This document shows, in pieces, positions 24,161 to 33,331 of a DNA stretch of 64,000 nucleotides; the stretch's first letter is position 1; the number at the start of each line of letters is the position of its first letter. The notes beneath the pieces were generated by a model. It was not told the origin of the DNA and ran no database searches. It saw only the letters and a program-made list of their open reading frames with translations. The DNA is from Mycetocola sp. (GTDB taxonomy: Bacteria; Actinomycetota; Actinomycetes; Actinomycetales; Microbacteriaceae). The translations under genes were made by a program, and so were the position numbers. The stretch lies in the NCBI RefSeq assembly GCF_025464835.1, contig NZ_JAODMP010000047.1, positions 23,902 through 87,901 of the forward strand, in the 5' to 3' direction.

Positions 24161-25228
24161 GTGAATCCGAGTGCCATGCGGCGTGCCACGAGCCTCTCCA
24201 GCCACCTGGGCCAGACCGACCGCATTTTCGCCTCCCCCAGAACCAGGCAACTCCTCGCCGCCGTCGATGACGGCCTCGAGCAGATCGAGCGCGGGCTCGA
24301 TTCTGAACTCATCTTCGCCGACACCATCGCAGACGCCTCCACGCGGTACCTCCTCGAGGCAGGAGGCAAGCGCGTGCGGCCGATGCTCATCCTGCTCACC
24401 GCCCAGCTCGGCGCGGGCAACACCGTCGACGTGATCACAGCGGCCGAGGCCATCGAGATCACCCACCTCGCCTCGCTGTACCACGACGACGTCATGGACG
24501 ACGCCGACCGCAGGCGCGGAGTGCCGAGCGCACACGCCGTCTTCGGCAACTCCGTCGCGATCCTCACCGGTGATCTGCTCTTCGCCAGAGCCAGCCAGCT
24601 CATGGCGGGCCTCGGCGAACGGGCGATCCGCTTGCAAGCCCACACCTTCGAGCGGCTGGTGCTCGGTCAGCTCCACGAGACGGTCGGCCCGCAGCACGGT
24701 GACGATCCGGAGGAACACTACATCCAGGTGCTCGCCGACAAGACCGGTTCGCTCATCGCTGCGGCCGCACAGGCCGGCGTCATCTTCTCCGGCGCAGACG
24801 AAGCCTTCGAGCCTGCTGTCGTCCAGTACGGCGAGAAGATCGGTGTGGCCTTCCAGCTCATCGACGATGTCATCGACCTGTCGCCGCAGCCGGAGGAGAC
24901 CGGCAAGGTCCCGGGCACCGACCTCCGAGCCGGTGTCGCCACCCTCCCGCTGATCCACCTGCGGGTCCTCGCCGAGACCGACGCGGATGCCGCTGCTCTC
25001 CTCGCCCGGATCGAGGCGGAAGCCGCAGCGGGCACCGACGGGGAGACATCCGACGACTTCGCCGCCGCGATCACCGAATTGCGCCAGCACCCCGTGACCA
25101 CCCGCACGCTGACCGAGGCCCACCGCTGGGCGAACGACGCCGTCGCGGCGCTCGAACCCCTGCCCGACGGACCAGTGAAGCAGGCACTGACACGATTCGC
25201 GGAGACGATCGTCGACCGCAGCAAGTAA
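24161..25228 (+). CDS. Polyprenyl diphosphate synthase (trans, long chain)
   Basis: A 355-residue all-helical prenyl synthase that would make the side chain used by MenA. The first aspartate-rich motif lies in LASLYHDDVMDDADRRRG (DDxxD), and the second in VAFQLIDDVIDLS. LLEAGGKRVRPMLILL and the ADKTGSLIAAAA region complete the family pattern. Product chain length cannot be read. The GTG start gives a normal family length. The next gene begins after 15 bases. Confidence 0.92.
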   Translation: MNPSAMRRATSLSSHLGQTDRIFASPRTRQLLAAVDDGLEQIERGLDSELIFADTIADASTRYLLEAGGKRVRPMLILLTAQLGAGNTVDVITAAEAIEITHLASLYHDDVMDDADRRRGVPSAHAVFGNSVAILTGDLLFARASQLMAGLGERAIRLQAHTFERLVLGQLHETVGPQHGDDPEEHYIQVLADKTGSLIAAAAQAGVIFSGADEAFEPAVVQYGEKIGVAFQLIDDVIDLSPQPEETGKVPGTDLRAGVATLPLIHLRVLAETDADAAALLARIEAEAAAGTDGETSDDFAAAITELRQHPVTTRTLTEAHRWANDAVAALEPLPDGPVKQALTRFAETIVDRSK

Positions 25229-25243
25229 AGGAACCAGACGCAG

Positions 25244-26614
25244 ATGACCAAATTGAGAATCGCGATTGTCGGCGCCGGCCCCGCAGGAATCTACGCCGCG
25301 GACATCCTCCTCAAAGCCGAACGCAAGTTCGATGTGTCGATCGACCTGTTCGACCGGCTTCCGGCACCGTACGGGCTCGTTCGTTACGGGGTCGCGCCTG
25401 ACCACCCTCGGATCAAAGGCATCATCAATGCGCTGCGCGAAGTGCTCGACCGTGGTGACATCCGGGTCTTCGGCAATGTCGACTTCGGCACGGACATCTC
25501 TCTCGATGACCTCAAGCGCCACTACCACGCGGTCATCTTCGCCACAGGGGCGGTGCGCGACGCGCCCCTGAACATCCCCGGCATCGATCTGGAGGGCTCG
25601 TACGGAGCCGCCGACTTCGTGAGCTGGTTCGATGGGCACCCCGATGTGCCCCGCGAGTGGCCGCTCACCGCGAAGTCCGTTGCCGTGATCGGCAACGGCA
25701 ACGTTGCCCTCGACGTGTCGCGGATGCTCTCGAAGCACGCCGACGACCTGCTCTCCACCGAGATCCCACAGAACGTCTACGAAGGGCTCAAGACGTCGCC
25801 GGTGACCGACGTGCACGTGTTCGGTCGACGGGGGCCCGCCCAGGTCAAATTCACACCCCTCGAACTGCGCGAGCTCGGCGAGCTGAACGATGTCGACATG
25901 GTGCTGCACGACGAGGACTTCGACTATGACGAGGCCTCCAAGACCGCGATCGCGAGCAACAAGCAGGTCATGGTCATCGACAAGATCCTGCAGAAGTGGC
26001 GTGAGCGCCCCATCGGGAACGCGTCCCGCCGGCTGCACCTGCACTTCTACGCGCGGCCTCTCGAGGTCGTCGGCGACGAGGACGGCCGGGTCGCCGCCTT
26101 CCGTTACGAACGCACGCGCCCGGATGCCGAGGGCGGCGTCGTCGGGACGGGAGAGATCCGCGAGGTGCCCATCCAGGCCATCTACCGGGCGGTCGGCTAT
26201 TTCGGGTCGCCGCTCGACGGCATCCCGTTCGACAAGAAGCATGGTGTCATCCCGAACCGGGAGGGTGTCGCCCTGCAGAAGGGCAGCAACGACGTCGTGC
26301 CCGGTGTCTACGCCACCGGCTGGATCAAACGCGGGCCGGTCGGGCTCATCGGCCACACCAAGTCGGATGCCATGGAAACGATCCGCCACGTGATCAACGG
26401 GGAGGGCAGCTGGTGGAACCCGGAGTTCCCGTCTGAGCAGTCGGTGCTCGACCTTCTCGACTCCCGTGGGATCAGGTACACGGACCTCGACGGGTGGCAC
26501 AACCTCGATCAGCACGAGGTTGCCCTGGGCGAGCCACACGGGCGCGCCCGGGTCAAGGTCGTTCCCCGTGACGAGATGATCGCGATCTCACGGGCGGAAT
26601 TCCCGGTCGCTTAG
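25244..26614 (+). CDS. fprA: FprA-type ferredoxin/flavodoxin NADP+ reductase
   Basis: A 456-residue FAD enzyme like mycobacterial FprA and adrenodoxin reductase. The FAD-binding GxGxxG is IAIVGAGPAGIYAADIL, with LPAPYGLVRYGVAPDHPRIK immediately after, the family signature. The NADP site is VAVIGNGNVALDVSRML followed by HVFGRRGPAQVKFT, with Arg residues for the 2'-phosphate. GWIKRGPVGLIGHTK is the C-terminal FAD contact. It moves electrons between NADPH and ferredoxins. AAGGAA lies 11 bases before ATG; it probably shares the transcript of the polyprenyl synthase. Confidence 0.94.
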   Translation: MTKLRIAIVGAGPAGIYAADILLKAERKFDVSIDLFDRLPAPYGLVRYGVAPDHPRIKGIINALREVLDRGDIRVFGNVDFGTDISLDDLKRHYHAVIFATGAVRDAPLNIPGIDLEGSYGAADFVSWFDGHPDVPREWPLTAKSVAVIGNGNVALDVSRMLSKHADDLLSTEIPQNVYEGLKTSPVTDVHVFGRRGPAQVKFTPLELRELGELNDVDMVLHDEDFDYDEASKTAIASNKQVMVIDKILQKWRERPIGNASRRLHLHFYARPLEVVGDEDGRVAAFRYERTRPDAEGGVVGTGEIREVPIQAIYRAVGYFGSPLDGIPFDKKHGVIPNREGVALQKGSNDVVPGVYATGWIKRGPVGLIGHTKSDAMETIRHVINGEGSWWNPEFPSEQSVLDLLDSRGIRYTDLDGWHNLDQHEVALGEPHGRARVKVVPRDEMIAISRAEFPVA

Positions 26615-26649
26615 GGACAGGACTCCCCGGCCGGCGTCAGGCCGCCCGA

Positions 26650-26655
26650 TAGGGT
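26650..26655 (+). promoter_or_regulatory. -10 box (TAGGGT) of the small membrane protein gene
   Basis: Seven bases separate TAGGGT from ATG 26663, favouring that start over GTG 26654. Confidence 0.4.
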
Positions 26656-26662
26656 GGTGGGC

Positions 26663-27331
26663 ATGTCTAACCCCGGTAATTTCCAGACTCCTTACAGCCT
26701 CGAGCCGCAGCAGGGTGCCCCGACCGGGTATTCCCAGCAGGCGCAGCCGCGCCCGCCGTTCGACAGGGCCGTGACACGACAGGTTCTGTTCGGCGGAGTT
26801 CTCGTGGTGGGCGTCGCGGCCGTCGCAAACCTTCTGTCGATCATCGGCAGCGCGATGTACTCGTTCCGCGGTGAGCTGATCTTCTCCCTCGTCTGGAGCG
26901 TGTTCATCGCCGTGGTTTTCGTCGTCGGAGCAGGAGTGAGCTCCCTTTACATCTCGCCGCTCGCCAGGGCCACATCGGCCGCAGACCTGCTCAAGAAGCT
27001 GGCGATCGCCGCCGCGGTCGGTACCGCGGCCCTGCTCGTGCTCAACTTCATCTGGGCGGTCATCTCCGGCGGCCAGTACCTGTTCCAGATGATCGTGAGT
27101 TCCGGCATCCTGGGGTCCATCTCGACCGGGCTGCACTACGGCGCTTTCTTCGCCCTCGGCGTGTTCATCGCGCGCGCACTGCCGCCGAAGCAGCTGGTCT
27201 ACCCGGGAGTGCCGCAGGGCTACGCCGGGCAGCAGCAGGCCCAGGGGGCACCCGAGGGGTACCCGCAGCCCGGCTCCGTTGCTCCTCGCGGGTACGGTCA
27301 GCCGCAGGCGCCTGGCGCGCCCCAGGCGTAG
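26663..27331 (+). CDS. Membrane protein with Pro/Gln/Gly-rich ends, unknown function
   Basis: A 222-residue protein. A disordered Gln/Pro-rich N-terminus (first 35 residues) leads to four helices (RQVLFGGVLVVGVAAVANLL; LIFSLVWSVFIAVVFVVGAG; KLAIAAAVGTAALLVLNF; LHYGAFFALGVFIARAL). The tail has repeated GYxGQ/GYPQP-like segments (PQGYAGQQQ, PEGYPQPG, PRGYGQPQ). No family was recognised. The region between helices 2 and 3 has the cytoplasmic-type ARATSAADLLKK. A hairpin follows the stop. Confidence 0.75.
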   Translation: MSNPGNFQTPYSLEPQQGAPTGYSQQAQPRPPFDRAVTRQVLFGGVLVVGVAAVANLLSIIGSAMYSFRGELIFSLVWSVFIAVVFVVGAGVSSLYISPLARATSAADLLKKLAIAAAVGTAALLVLNFIWAVISGGQYLFQMIVSSGILGSISTGLHYGAFFALGVFIARALPPKQLVYPGVPQGYAGQQQAQGAPEGYPQPGSVAPRGYGQPQAPGAPQA

Positions 27332-27339
27332 CCCGGATC

Positions 27340-27369
27340 GACGCTCCCAGCCGGAAGGCCGGGGGCGTC
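27340..27369. terminator. Hairpin between convergent genes
   Basis: GACGCTCCCAGCC pairs with GGCCGGGGGCGTC (one mismatch, one G-U) around a GGAA loop. It separates the membrane-protein gene from the convergent pucR-type gene. No T-tract is present on either side. Confidence 0.55.
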
Positions 27370-27376
27370 CGCCGGC

Positions 27377-28927
27377 TCACGCCAGTTGCAGGGCGAGCCA
27401 GAGGTTCGTCCGCGCCTCCACGGTCGCAAGGGGGCGGCCGCTGAGTTTCTCGACAAGCGCGACCCGGTTCTTCAGGGTGTGCCGGTGGATGCCAAGGGCT
27501 CGCGCCGCCGGGTCCCATTGCCCATGGTGCTCGAGCCACATCTTCACGTCGCCCGTCAGGTCTGTGCCGTTCTCGGCGTCGTGATCGCGCACCGGTTTCA
27601 GCAGCGTGCGCGCGATCTCGACGGCATCCGCGCGGGGCAGGAGAGCGGCGAGGCCCCGTTCGGCCACGTCCGAAAAGACCAGGACGGATGCCGCAGCGTC
27701 GCCCGCGCCCCCGCTTGCGTCGACCGCCCGCTTCAGCGCCTGCGCGGCCTGCCTGGTGCCGGTTGCCGTCTCGGCCCAGCGCACCGGTTCGGAGATGCCG
27801 GCCGCCAGGTTCGAAACACGGGCCAGTTCCTCGGCGAGGGGGAGGGCATCCGCTGAGGGCACGCCGACGAAGATCCGCCCGTCGCTCGCCGCGAAGAACA
27901 GGTTCCCTGCGACGTCGCGTGCCTCGAGGTCGCTGAACAGTGCATCCCTGGCGAGGGCAGGGGGAGCGAACGCGACGAAGCGGACGGGCTCCGCAGGAAG
28001 CTCCCCGCCCATCTGCTGCACGATCCGTCGCACGAGCGCAACGTTGCCCTCGAGCAGAGTCTGCAACAACCCGCTGCGCAGGAGCCCCCGCGCCCGGTTG
28101 AGTTCCCGGTTCTGCTCGAGCGCGAGCCCGGCGAGAGCGACGACGCTGGTCACAACGGTCTGGTCAGCTGAGTCGAGCGGTACCAGCCCGGCGATCACGA
28201 GCACTCCACGCAGCGCGTCGCGCCGGCCGAGCGTCTGCAGGTTCACCTGCCCGGACTTCTCGCTCATCGTTGAGCTCGACCGCTGACCCCGCCCGATCAG
28301 CCGCTCCGCCTCCTGCAGTATCGGTTGGCGGGCGTGGGGCGTCGTCAGCGCCGGCATCGAGGATGCCTCGTCGAAGGCGAGGGAGAACTCGCCGCGTGCG
28401 TCGACAAGCGCTACGAACCGGCCCAGCTGGCGCGAGAGCTCCTTAAGGATCGCAGCGGTGGCATCCGGCCGCAGCGCGGCGAACGAGATGGCCCGCTGGG
28501 CGTTGAGCGCCCAGGTATCCCTCGCGTGTGCTGCCTCGGCGAGGAGATCGGCCGCCTCGCGGATGACGGCGATGAACGGCACTCGATACGGGACTTCGAA
28601 CAGCGGCATCCCGAACCGCTCGCACGCCGTCACGAGCTCGAATGGGGTCCCCCTGACCACCTCAGTGCCGAAGCCGATGCCGAGGATCCCGTGCGAGGTG
28701 AGCCGCTCGACGTATTCGTCGTACGCACTCTGTGCCGTCGAAGCCCGGTCGAACTGCGTGCCGGTGGTCAGCACGATGTGCCCGGCGTCGAGGAACGGCG
28801 TCGGATCGGCGAGGTCTGAACTGTGAATCCAGGAGATCGGCGCCGTTCTTCGCTCGGGCGATCCGCCGGCGAGCAGGCTGAGCTCGAGTGCGGGAGTGTC
28901 GAGGAGTCGGCGCACGGAAGGTTGCAT
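27377..28927 (-). CDS. PucR-family transcriptional regulator of the putrescine/GABA locus
   Basis: A 516-residue regulator. The N-terminal PucR sensor domain (about 1-120) begins MQPSVRRLLDTPALELSLLAGG and contains DAGHIVLTTGTQFD. A GGDEF-like middle domain follows. The C-terminal HTH_30 reads LEHHGQWDPAARALGIHRHTLKNRVALVEKLSGRPL. PucR-type proteins control purine, GABA and amine catabolism genes, often the adjacent ones. It is divergent from gabT with 126 bp between, which contains two inverted repeats. A TACGTT box ends six bases before the ATG at 28927, which fixes the start; a much longer reading upstream is antisense to gabT. Confidence 0.92.
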   Translation of the reverse strand: MQPSVRRLLDTPALELSLLAGGSPERRTAPISWIHSSDLADPTPFLDAGHIVLTTGTQFDRASTAQSAYDEYVERLTSHGILGIGFGTEVVRGTPFELVTACERFGMPLFEVPYRVPFIAVIREAADLLAEAAHARDTWALNAQRAISFAALRPDATAAILKELSRQLGRFVALVDARGEFSLAFDEASSMPALTTPHARQPILQEAERLIGRGQRSSSTMSEKSGQVNLQTLGRRDALRGVLVIAGLVPLDSADQTVVTSVVALAGLALEQNRELNRARGLLRSGLLQTLLEGNVALVRRIVQQMGGELPAEPVRFVAFAPPALARDALFSDLEARDVAGNLFFAASDGRIFVGVPSADALPLAEELARVSNLAAGISEPVRWAETATGTRQAAQALKRAVDASGGAGDAAASVLVFSDVAERGLAALLPRADAVEIARTLLKPVRDHDAENGTDLTGDVKMWLEHHGQWDPAARALGIHRHTLKNRVALVEKLSGRPLATVEARTNLWLALQLA

Positions 28928-28933
28928 CTGCCC

Positions 28934-28939
28934 AACGTA
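28934..28939 (-). promoter_or_regulatory. -10 box (TACGTT) of the pucR-type gene
   Basis: On the minus strand TACGTT is followed by GGGCAG and the ATG at 28927. Confidence 0.42.
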
Positions 28940-28949
28940 CAAGATTTGC

Positions 28950-28975
28950 CAGAATGGCGACAGCGATCCATTCTG
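28950..28975. promoter_or_regulatory. Inverted repeat CAGAATGG-N10-CCATTCTG
   Basis: A perfect 8-bp inverted repeat with a 10-base spacer. It covers the expected -35 region of the pucR-type promoter, so it is a good candidate for autoregulation by that protein. Confidence 0.55.
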
Positions 28976-28989
28976 CTGGCCAGTCCGGC

Positions 28990-29012
28990 AGTTCCTCGTG
29001 GGGGCGGGAACT
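28990..29012. promoter_or_regulatory. Inverted repeat AGTTCC-N11-GGAACT upstream of gabT
   Basis: A perfect 6-bp inverted repeat directly before a TAGTCT -10 box (29015-29020), so it covers the gabT -35 region. It is a candidate operator for the GABA operon. Confidence 0.5.
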
Positions 29013-29053
29013 CCTAGTCTGGCAACACGGCACGTCAAAGGAGAACGACAACG

Positions 29054-30400
29054 ATGACCCTCACCACGACCGCCATCGGCGGGCCCGCGCTCGCCCAGGA
29101 ACGCCGGATCGTGACCGCGATTCCGGGGCCGCGATCCGAGGCGCTGATGGCTCGCAAGAACAGCGCCGTCGCATCCGCTGTCGGGACCACCATGCCGGTC
29201 TTCGCGCAGGCGGCGGGCGGCGGAGTTGTCGTCGACGTCGACGACAACTCGTTCATCGACCTCGGCTCGGGAATCGCCGTGACCGGCGTGGGGAACAGCG
29301 CGCCGCGCGTGGTCGAAGCGGTCCAGGCGCAGGTTGCGGCGTTCACGCACACCTGCTTCATGATCACGCCGTACGACTCCTACGTCGAGGTAGCGGAAAA
29401 GCTCAACGAGCTGACGCCGGGCGATCACGAGAAGCGCAGCGCGCTGTTCAACTCCGGTGCCGAAGCCGTCGAGAACGCGATCAAGGTGGCTCGCAGCTAC
29501 ACCGGCAAGCAAGCCGTCGTCGCGTTCGACCACGCTTACCACGGCCGTACGAACCTCACCATGGCCCTCACCGCCAAGTCGATGCCGTACAAGAGCGGCT
29601 TCGGGCCGTTCGCCTCCGAAATCTACCGTGCCCCGATGTCCTACCCGTTCCGAGACGGACTCAGCGGGCCGGAGGCCGCGAAACGCGCCATCTCGATGAT
29701 CGAGAAGCAGATCGGGGCGGCGAACCTCGCCGCCATCATCCTCGAACCGATCCAGGGTGAGGGCGGATTCATCGTGCCAGCGGAGGGGTTCTTGCCCTCC
29801 CTGGTCGAGTGGGCCCGGGCGAACGACGTCGTGTTCATCGCCGATGAGGTGCAGACCGGTTTCGCCCGCACCGGAGACATGTTCGCGAGCGAGCACGAAG
29901 GAATCGTGCCTGACATCGTCGTGACCGCAAAAGGTATCGCCGGCGGGCTGCCGCTGTCGGCGATCACCGGCAGGGCCGAGATCCTCGACGCGACCCACGC
30001 AGGCGGCCTCGGTGGAACGTACGGCGGCAACCCGCTGGCCTGCGCGGCCGCACTCGCCGCCATCGATACCTACGTCGAGGACGACCTCGCCGCGGCGGCG
30101 CGGCGGATCGGCAGCACAATCGTCGATCGGTTCACCGCAGCCCAGGCAACCGACCCACGCATCGGCGACATCCGGGGCCGAGGCGCGATGATCGCCATCG
30201 AGATCGTCGACCCGGGAACGAACGAGCCGGATGCCGCGTTGACCGGCCGCGTCGCAAAGGCGTGCCACGCGGAGGGAGTCATCGTGCTCACCTGCGGGAC
30301 GTACGGAAACGTCATCCGCTTCCTCCCGCCCCTCTCAATTTCTGCCGAGCTGCTCACCGAGGGGCTCGACGTCGTCCTCACCGCATTGGAGAACGCATGA
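29054..30400 (+). CDS. gabT: 4-Aminobutyrate--2-oxoglutarate transaminase
   Basis: A 448-residue class III PLP aminotransferase that converts GABA to succinic semialdehyde. Features are the FNSGAEAVENAIKVAR PLP-phosphate region, FDHAYHGRTNLTMALT, the Asp in VFIADEVQTGFARTG, the Schiff-base Lys in VVTAKGIAGGLPLSAI and the GGTYGGNPLACAAALA segment. AAAGGAG precedes ATG by 9 bases. It is the first gene of the six-gene putrescine/GABA operon and overlaps gabD (ATGA). Confidence 0.95.
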   Translation: MTLTTTAIGGPALAQERRIVTAIPGPRSEALMARKNSAVASAVGTTMPVFAQAAGGGVVVDVDDNSFIDLGSGIAVTGVGNSAPRVVEAVQAQVAAFTHTCFMITPYDSYVEVAEKLNELTPGDHEKRSALFNSGAEAVENAIKVARSYTGKQAVVAFDHAYHGRTNLTMALTAKSMPYKSGFGPFASEIYRAPMSYPFRDGLSGPEAAKRAISMIEKQIGAANLAAIILEPIQGEGGFIVPAEGFLPSLVEWARANDVVFIADEVQTGFARTGDMFASEHEGIVPDIVVTAKGIAGGLPLSAITGRAEILDATHAGGLGGTYGGNPLACAAALAAIDTYVEDDLAAAARRIGSTIVDRFTAAQATDPRIGDIRGRGAMIAIEIVDPGTNEPDAALTGRVAKACHAEGVIVLTCGTYGNVIRFLPPLSISAELLTEGLDVVLTALENA

Positions 30401-31878
30401 CCACCCAGACCGACCTGCAGCAGAGTACCGCCCAGCAGGACTTGCTCGCGAAGGTACCGACCGGCCTCTTCATCGGCGGCGAATGGCGCCAGACCGAGAA
30501 GACCATCGATGTCTTCGACCCGTCGACAGGCGGCCTGCTCGCATCGATCGCCGACGCATCCGCCGCCGACGCCACCGCGGCACTCGACGCCGCTGTCGCC
30601 GTGCAGGACGAGTGGGCGGCCACCGCTCCACGCACACGCTCGAACATCCTCCGCACGGCGTTCGACCTGATGCAGGAACGCCGGGACGAATTCGCCCTCC
30701 TCATGACGCTGGAGATGGGTAAACCCCTCGCCGAGTCCAACGGTGAAGTCACCTACGGCGGGGAGTTCCTGCGCTGGTTCAGCGAAGAGGCCGTGCGGAT
30801 CACCGGCCGGTACGGCACCAACCCTGAAGGCACCGGCCGCATGATCGTGTCGCAGCACCCCGTCGGACCCTGCTACCTCATCACCCCGTGGAACTTCCCG
30901 CTCGCGATGGCCACCCGCAAGATCGCCCCCGCCCTTGCCGCCGGCTGTACCGTCATCATCAAGCCGGCCTCGCTGACGCCGCTGACCACCCTGTACTTCG
31001 CGAAGCTGCTCGAAGAGGCAGGGGTGCCCGCGGGCGTCGTCAACGTGCTCACCACCTCCTCGTCCGGCGCCGTCACCGAACCACTGCTCGACGACCCCCG
31101 CCTCCGCAAGCTGAGCTTCACCGGATCCACTCCGGTCGGGCAGAAGCTCATCCAGCAGTCGGCGAAGAACATCCTCCGCACATCGATGGAGTTGGGCGGC
31201 AACGCCCCGTTCGTCGTCTTCGACGACGCCGACCTCGACAAAGCCGTCGACGGTGCCCTCGCCGCCAAGTTCCGCAACATCGGACAGGCCTGCACCGCCG
31301 CAAACCGGTTCATCGTACACGCGTCGATCGTTGAGGAATTCGCCCGCCGGGTAACCGAGCGGGTTCAGGGGTTCTCGATCGGTCGCGGCACCGAAGACGG
31401 CGTCACCATCGGCCCCCTCATCGACGACCGTGCGGTCAAGAAGGCCGGCGAACTCGTCGACGACGCCGTCGCGAAAGGCGCGACGCTGCTCATCGGCGGC
31501 AAGGCCGTCGACCGCGAAGGAACCTTCTACGAGCCGACCGTGATCACCGACGTTCAGCAGGGGTCGAAGATCCTCCGCGAGGAAATCTTCGGACCGGTTC
31601 TCGCGATCGTGCCGTTCACCGACGAAGCGGATGCCGTCCGGCTCGCCAACGACACCGAATACGGCCTCGTCAGTTACGTCTTCACGCAAGACCTCGCCCG
31701 CGGCCAGCGGATGATCGACAAACTGCAGACGGGCATGATGGGCCTGAACGTCGGCGTCATCTCGAACGCCGCAGCCCCCTTCGGCGGCGTGAAGCAGTCC
31801 GGTGTCGGCCGGGAGGGCGGATTCGAGGGAATCCACGAATACCTGTCGACCAAGTACACGATGACGCCGGCCACCTAG
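30397..31878 (+). CDS. gabD: Succinate-semialdehyde dehydrogenase
   Basis: A 493-residue aldehyde dehydrogenase of the GabD group, oxidising the GabT product to succinate. It has PWNFPLAMATRKIAPALAAG, KPASLTPL for the cofactor, FTGSTPVGQKL, the catalytic Glu in SMELGGNAPFVVF and the catalytic Cys in NIGQACTAANRF. The ATG at 30397 overlaps the gabT stop, so an upstream in-frame TTG was rejected. Cofactor preference (NAD or NADP) is not certain; the family name is often applied without test. Confidence 0.94.
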   Translation: MTTQTDLQQSTAQQDLLAKVPTGLFIGGEWRQTEKTIDVFDPSTGGLLASIADASAADATAALDAAVAVQDEWAATAPRTRSNILRTAFDLMQERRDEFALLMTLEMGKPLAESNGEVTYGGEFLRWFSEEAVRITGRYGTNPEGTGRMIVSQHPVGPCYLITPWNFPLAMATRKIAPALAAGCTVIIKPASLTPLTTLYFAKLLEEAGVPAGVVNVLTTSSSGAVTEPLLDDPRLRKLSFTGSTPVGQKLIQQSAKNILRTSMELGGNAPFVVFDDADLDKAVDGALAAKFRNIGQACTAANRFIVHASIVEEFARRVTERVQGFSIGRGTEDGVTIGPLIDDRAVKKAGELVDDAVAKGATLLIGGKAVDREGTFYEPTVITDVQQGSKILREEIFGPVLAIVPFTDEADAVRLANDTEYGLVSYVFTQDLARGQRMIDKLQTGMMGLNVGVISNAAAPFGGVKQSGVGREGGFEGIHEYLSTKYTMTPAT

Positions 31879-31909
31879 GCGCCACCGAAAAGTGATGGAA
31901 GGAAGAACA

Positions 31910-33331
31910 ATGAAGTCGCTTCAGAACTACATCAACGGCTCGTTCGTCGACGCCGCAGGTTCCGAAACCATCGACGTGGTCAGCCCCGCAACGGGCGAGG
32001 TCGTCGCGGTGTCACCCGTCTCCACCGATCTCGACGTCGATGCGGCCTTCGGCGCAGCGCGAACCGCCTTCGCCACCTGGAAACGCACGACACCCAGCCA
32101 GCGTCAGGCCATGCTGCTGAAGATCGCGGATGCCATGGAGGCGAACGCCGAGGAACTCGTCGAAGCGCAGCACCGCAACACCGGGCAGCCACGGGAAGCC
32201 ATTCGCGTCGAAGAGGTGATCACGGGCGCCGACCACCTGCGCTTCTTCGCCGGCGCCGCCCGGGTACTCGAAGGCAAGAGCGCCGGCGAGTACCTCGATG
32301 GTCACACGTCCTGGGTCCGCCGCGAACCGATCGGCGTCGTCGCCCAGGTCACCCCGTGGAATTACCCCCTCATGATGGCGATCTGGAAGATCGCTCCAGC
32401 ACTGGCCGCAGGGAACACCGTCGTGCTCAAGCCGAGCGACACAACCCCGGAGTCCACCCTCGTCCTCGCCAGGCTGACGCAGGGCATCCTGCCGGAGGGT
32501 GTGCTCAACGTGGTCCTCGGGAACGCGTCGACGGGGCAGCTGATGACGGAGCATCCTGTGCCAGGGCTCGTGTCCATCACCGGTTCCGTCCGCGCGGGAA
32601 TGGCGGTCGCGGCATCCGCGGCCAAGCACCTGCACCGGGCACACCTCGAACTCGGCGGGAAAGCGCCGGCGATCGTCTTCGCCGATGCCGACATCGCCGC
32701 GACGGCGGAAGGTGTTGCAGGGGCAGGATATTTCAACGCCGGGCAGGACTGCACCGCCGTGACCCGGGTTCTCGTCCACGAGTCGATCCACGACGAGTTC
32801 GTCGCCGAACTGGTCAAGGCGGCTGAGGCCACGAAGACGGGCGACGCTGAGGACCCCGATGCGTATTACGGACCACTCAACAACGCCTCCCACTTCGAGA
32901 AGGTGTCGACGGTGATCGACAGCCTGCCCGCCCACGCGAAAGTCGTCACGGGAGGCCACCGCGTCGGTGACACGGGCTTCTACTACGCCCCGACCGTCAT
33001 CACCGGGGTCAACCAGATCGACGCCTGTGTGCAGGAGGAGACGTTCGGCCCGGTCCTGACGGTGCAGACCTTCTCCACCGAGGAGCAGGCAATCGAGATG
33101 GCGAACGACGTGCCGTACGCGCTCGCCTCGAGCGTCTGGACCAGCGATCATGGCACCGCATTGCGGGTGTCCCGCGACCTGGACTTCGGGGCCGTGTGGA
33201 TCAACACCCACATCCTGCTTGCCGCGGAGATGCCCCACGGCGGGTTCAAGATGTCGGGTTACGGCAAGGACCTCTCGTCGTACGGGCTCGAGGACTACAC
33301 CCGGATCAAGCATGTGATGTCGGCGCTGTAA
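31910..33331 (+). CDS. Aldehyde dehydrogenase, probable 4-aminobutyraldehyde dehydrogenase
   Basis: A 473-residue aldehyde dehydrogenase with QVTPWNYPLMMAIWKIAPALAAGNT, the Glu in HLELGGKAPAIVF and the Cys in FNAGQDCTAVTR; FKMSGYGKDLSSYGLEDYTRIKHV ends it. The DCTA cysteine context and the SGYGKDLS end are typical of gamma-aminobutyraldehyde dehydrogenases (PatD/Prr type). It lies between gabD and the putrescine oxidase, which fits conversion of 4-aminobutanal to GABA. ATG 31910 follows GGAAGGAAGA; the earlier in-frame ATG would skip this site. Confidence 0.88.
   Translation: MKSLQNYINGSFVDAAGSETIDVVSPATGEVVAVSPVSTDLDVDAAFGAARTAFATWKRTTPSQRQAMLLKIADAMEANAEELVEAQHRNTGQPREAIRVEEVITGADHLRFFAGAARVLEGKSAGEYLDGHTSWVRREPIGVVAQVTPWNYPLMMAIWKIAPALAAGNTVVLKPSDTTPESTLVLARLTQGILPEGVLNVVLGNASTGQLMTEHPVPGLVSITGSVRAGMAVAASAAKHLHRAHLELGGKAPAIVFADADIAATAEGVAGAGYFNAGQDCTAVTRVLVHESIHDEFVAELVKAAEATKTGDAEDPDAYYGPLNNASHFEKVSTVIDSLPAHAKVVTGGHRVGDTGFYYAPTVITGVNQIDACVQEETFGPVLTVQTFSTEEQAIEMANDVPYALASSVWTSDHGTALRVSRDLDFGAVWINTHILLAAEMPHGGFKMSGYGKDLSSYGLEDYTRIKHVMSAL

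Noticed and set aside
24152..26539. 795-codon minus-strand open frame
   Set aside because: It runs antisense through the polyprenyl synthase and FprA genes, both of which carry clear motifs on the plus strand.
30262..30396. Longer gabD start within gabT
   Set aside because: The ATG at 30397 overlaps the gabT stop as ATGA and begins the conserved protein; the extension would overlap gabT by 130 bases.
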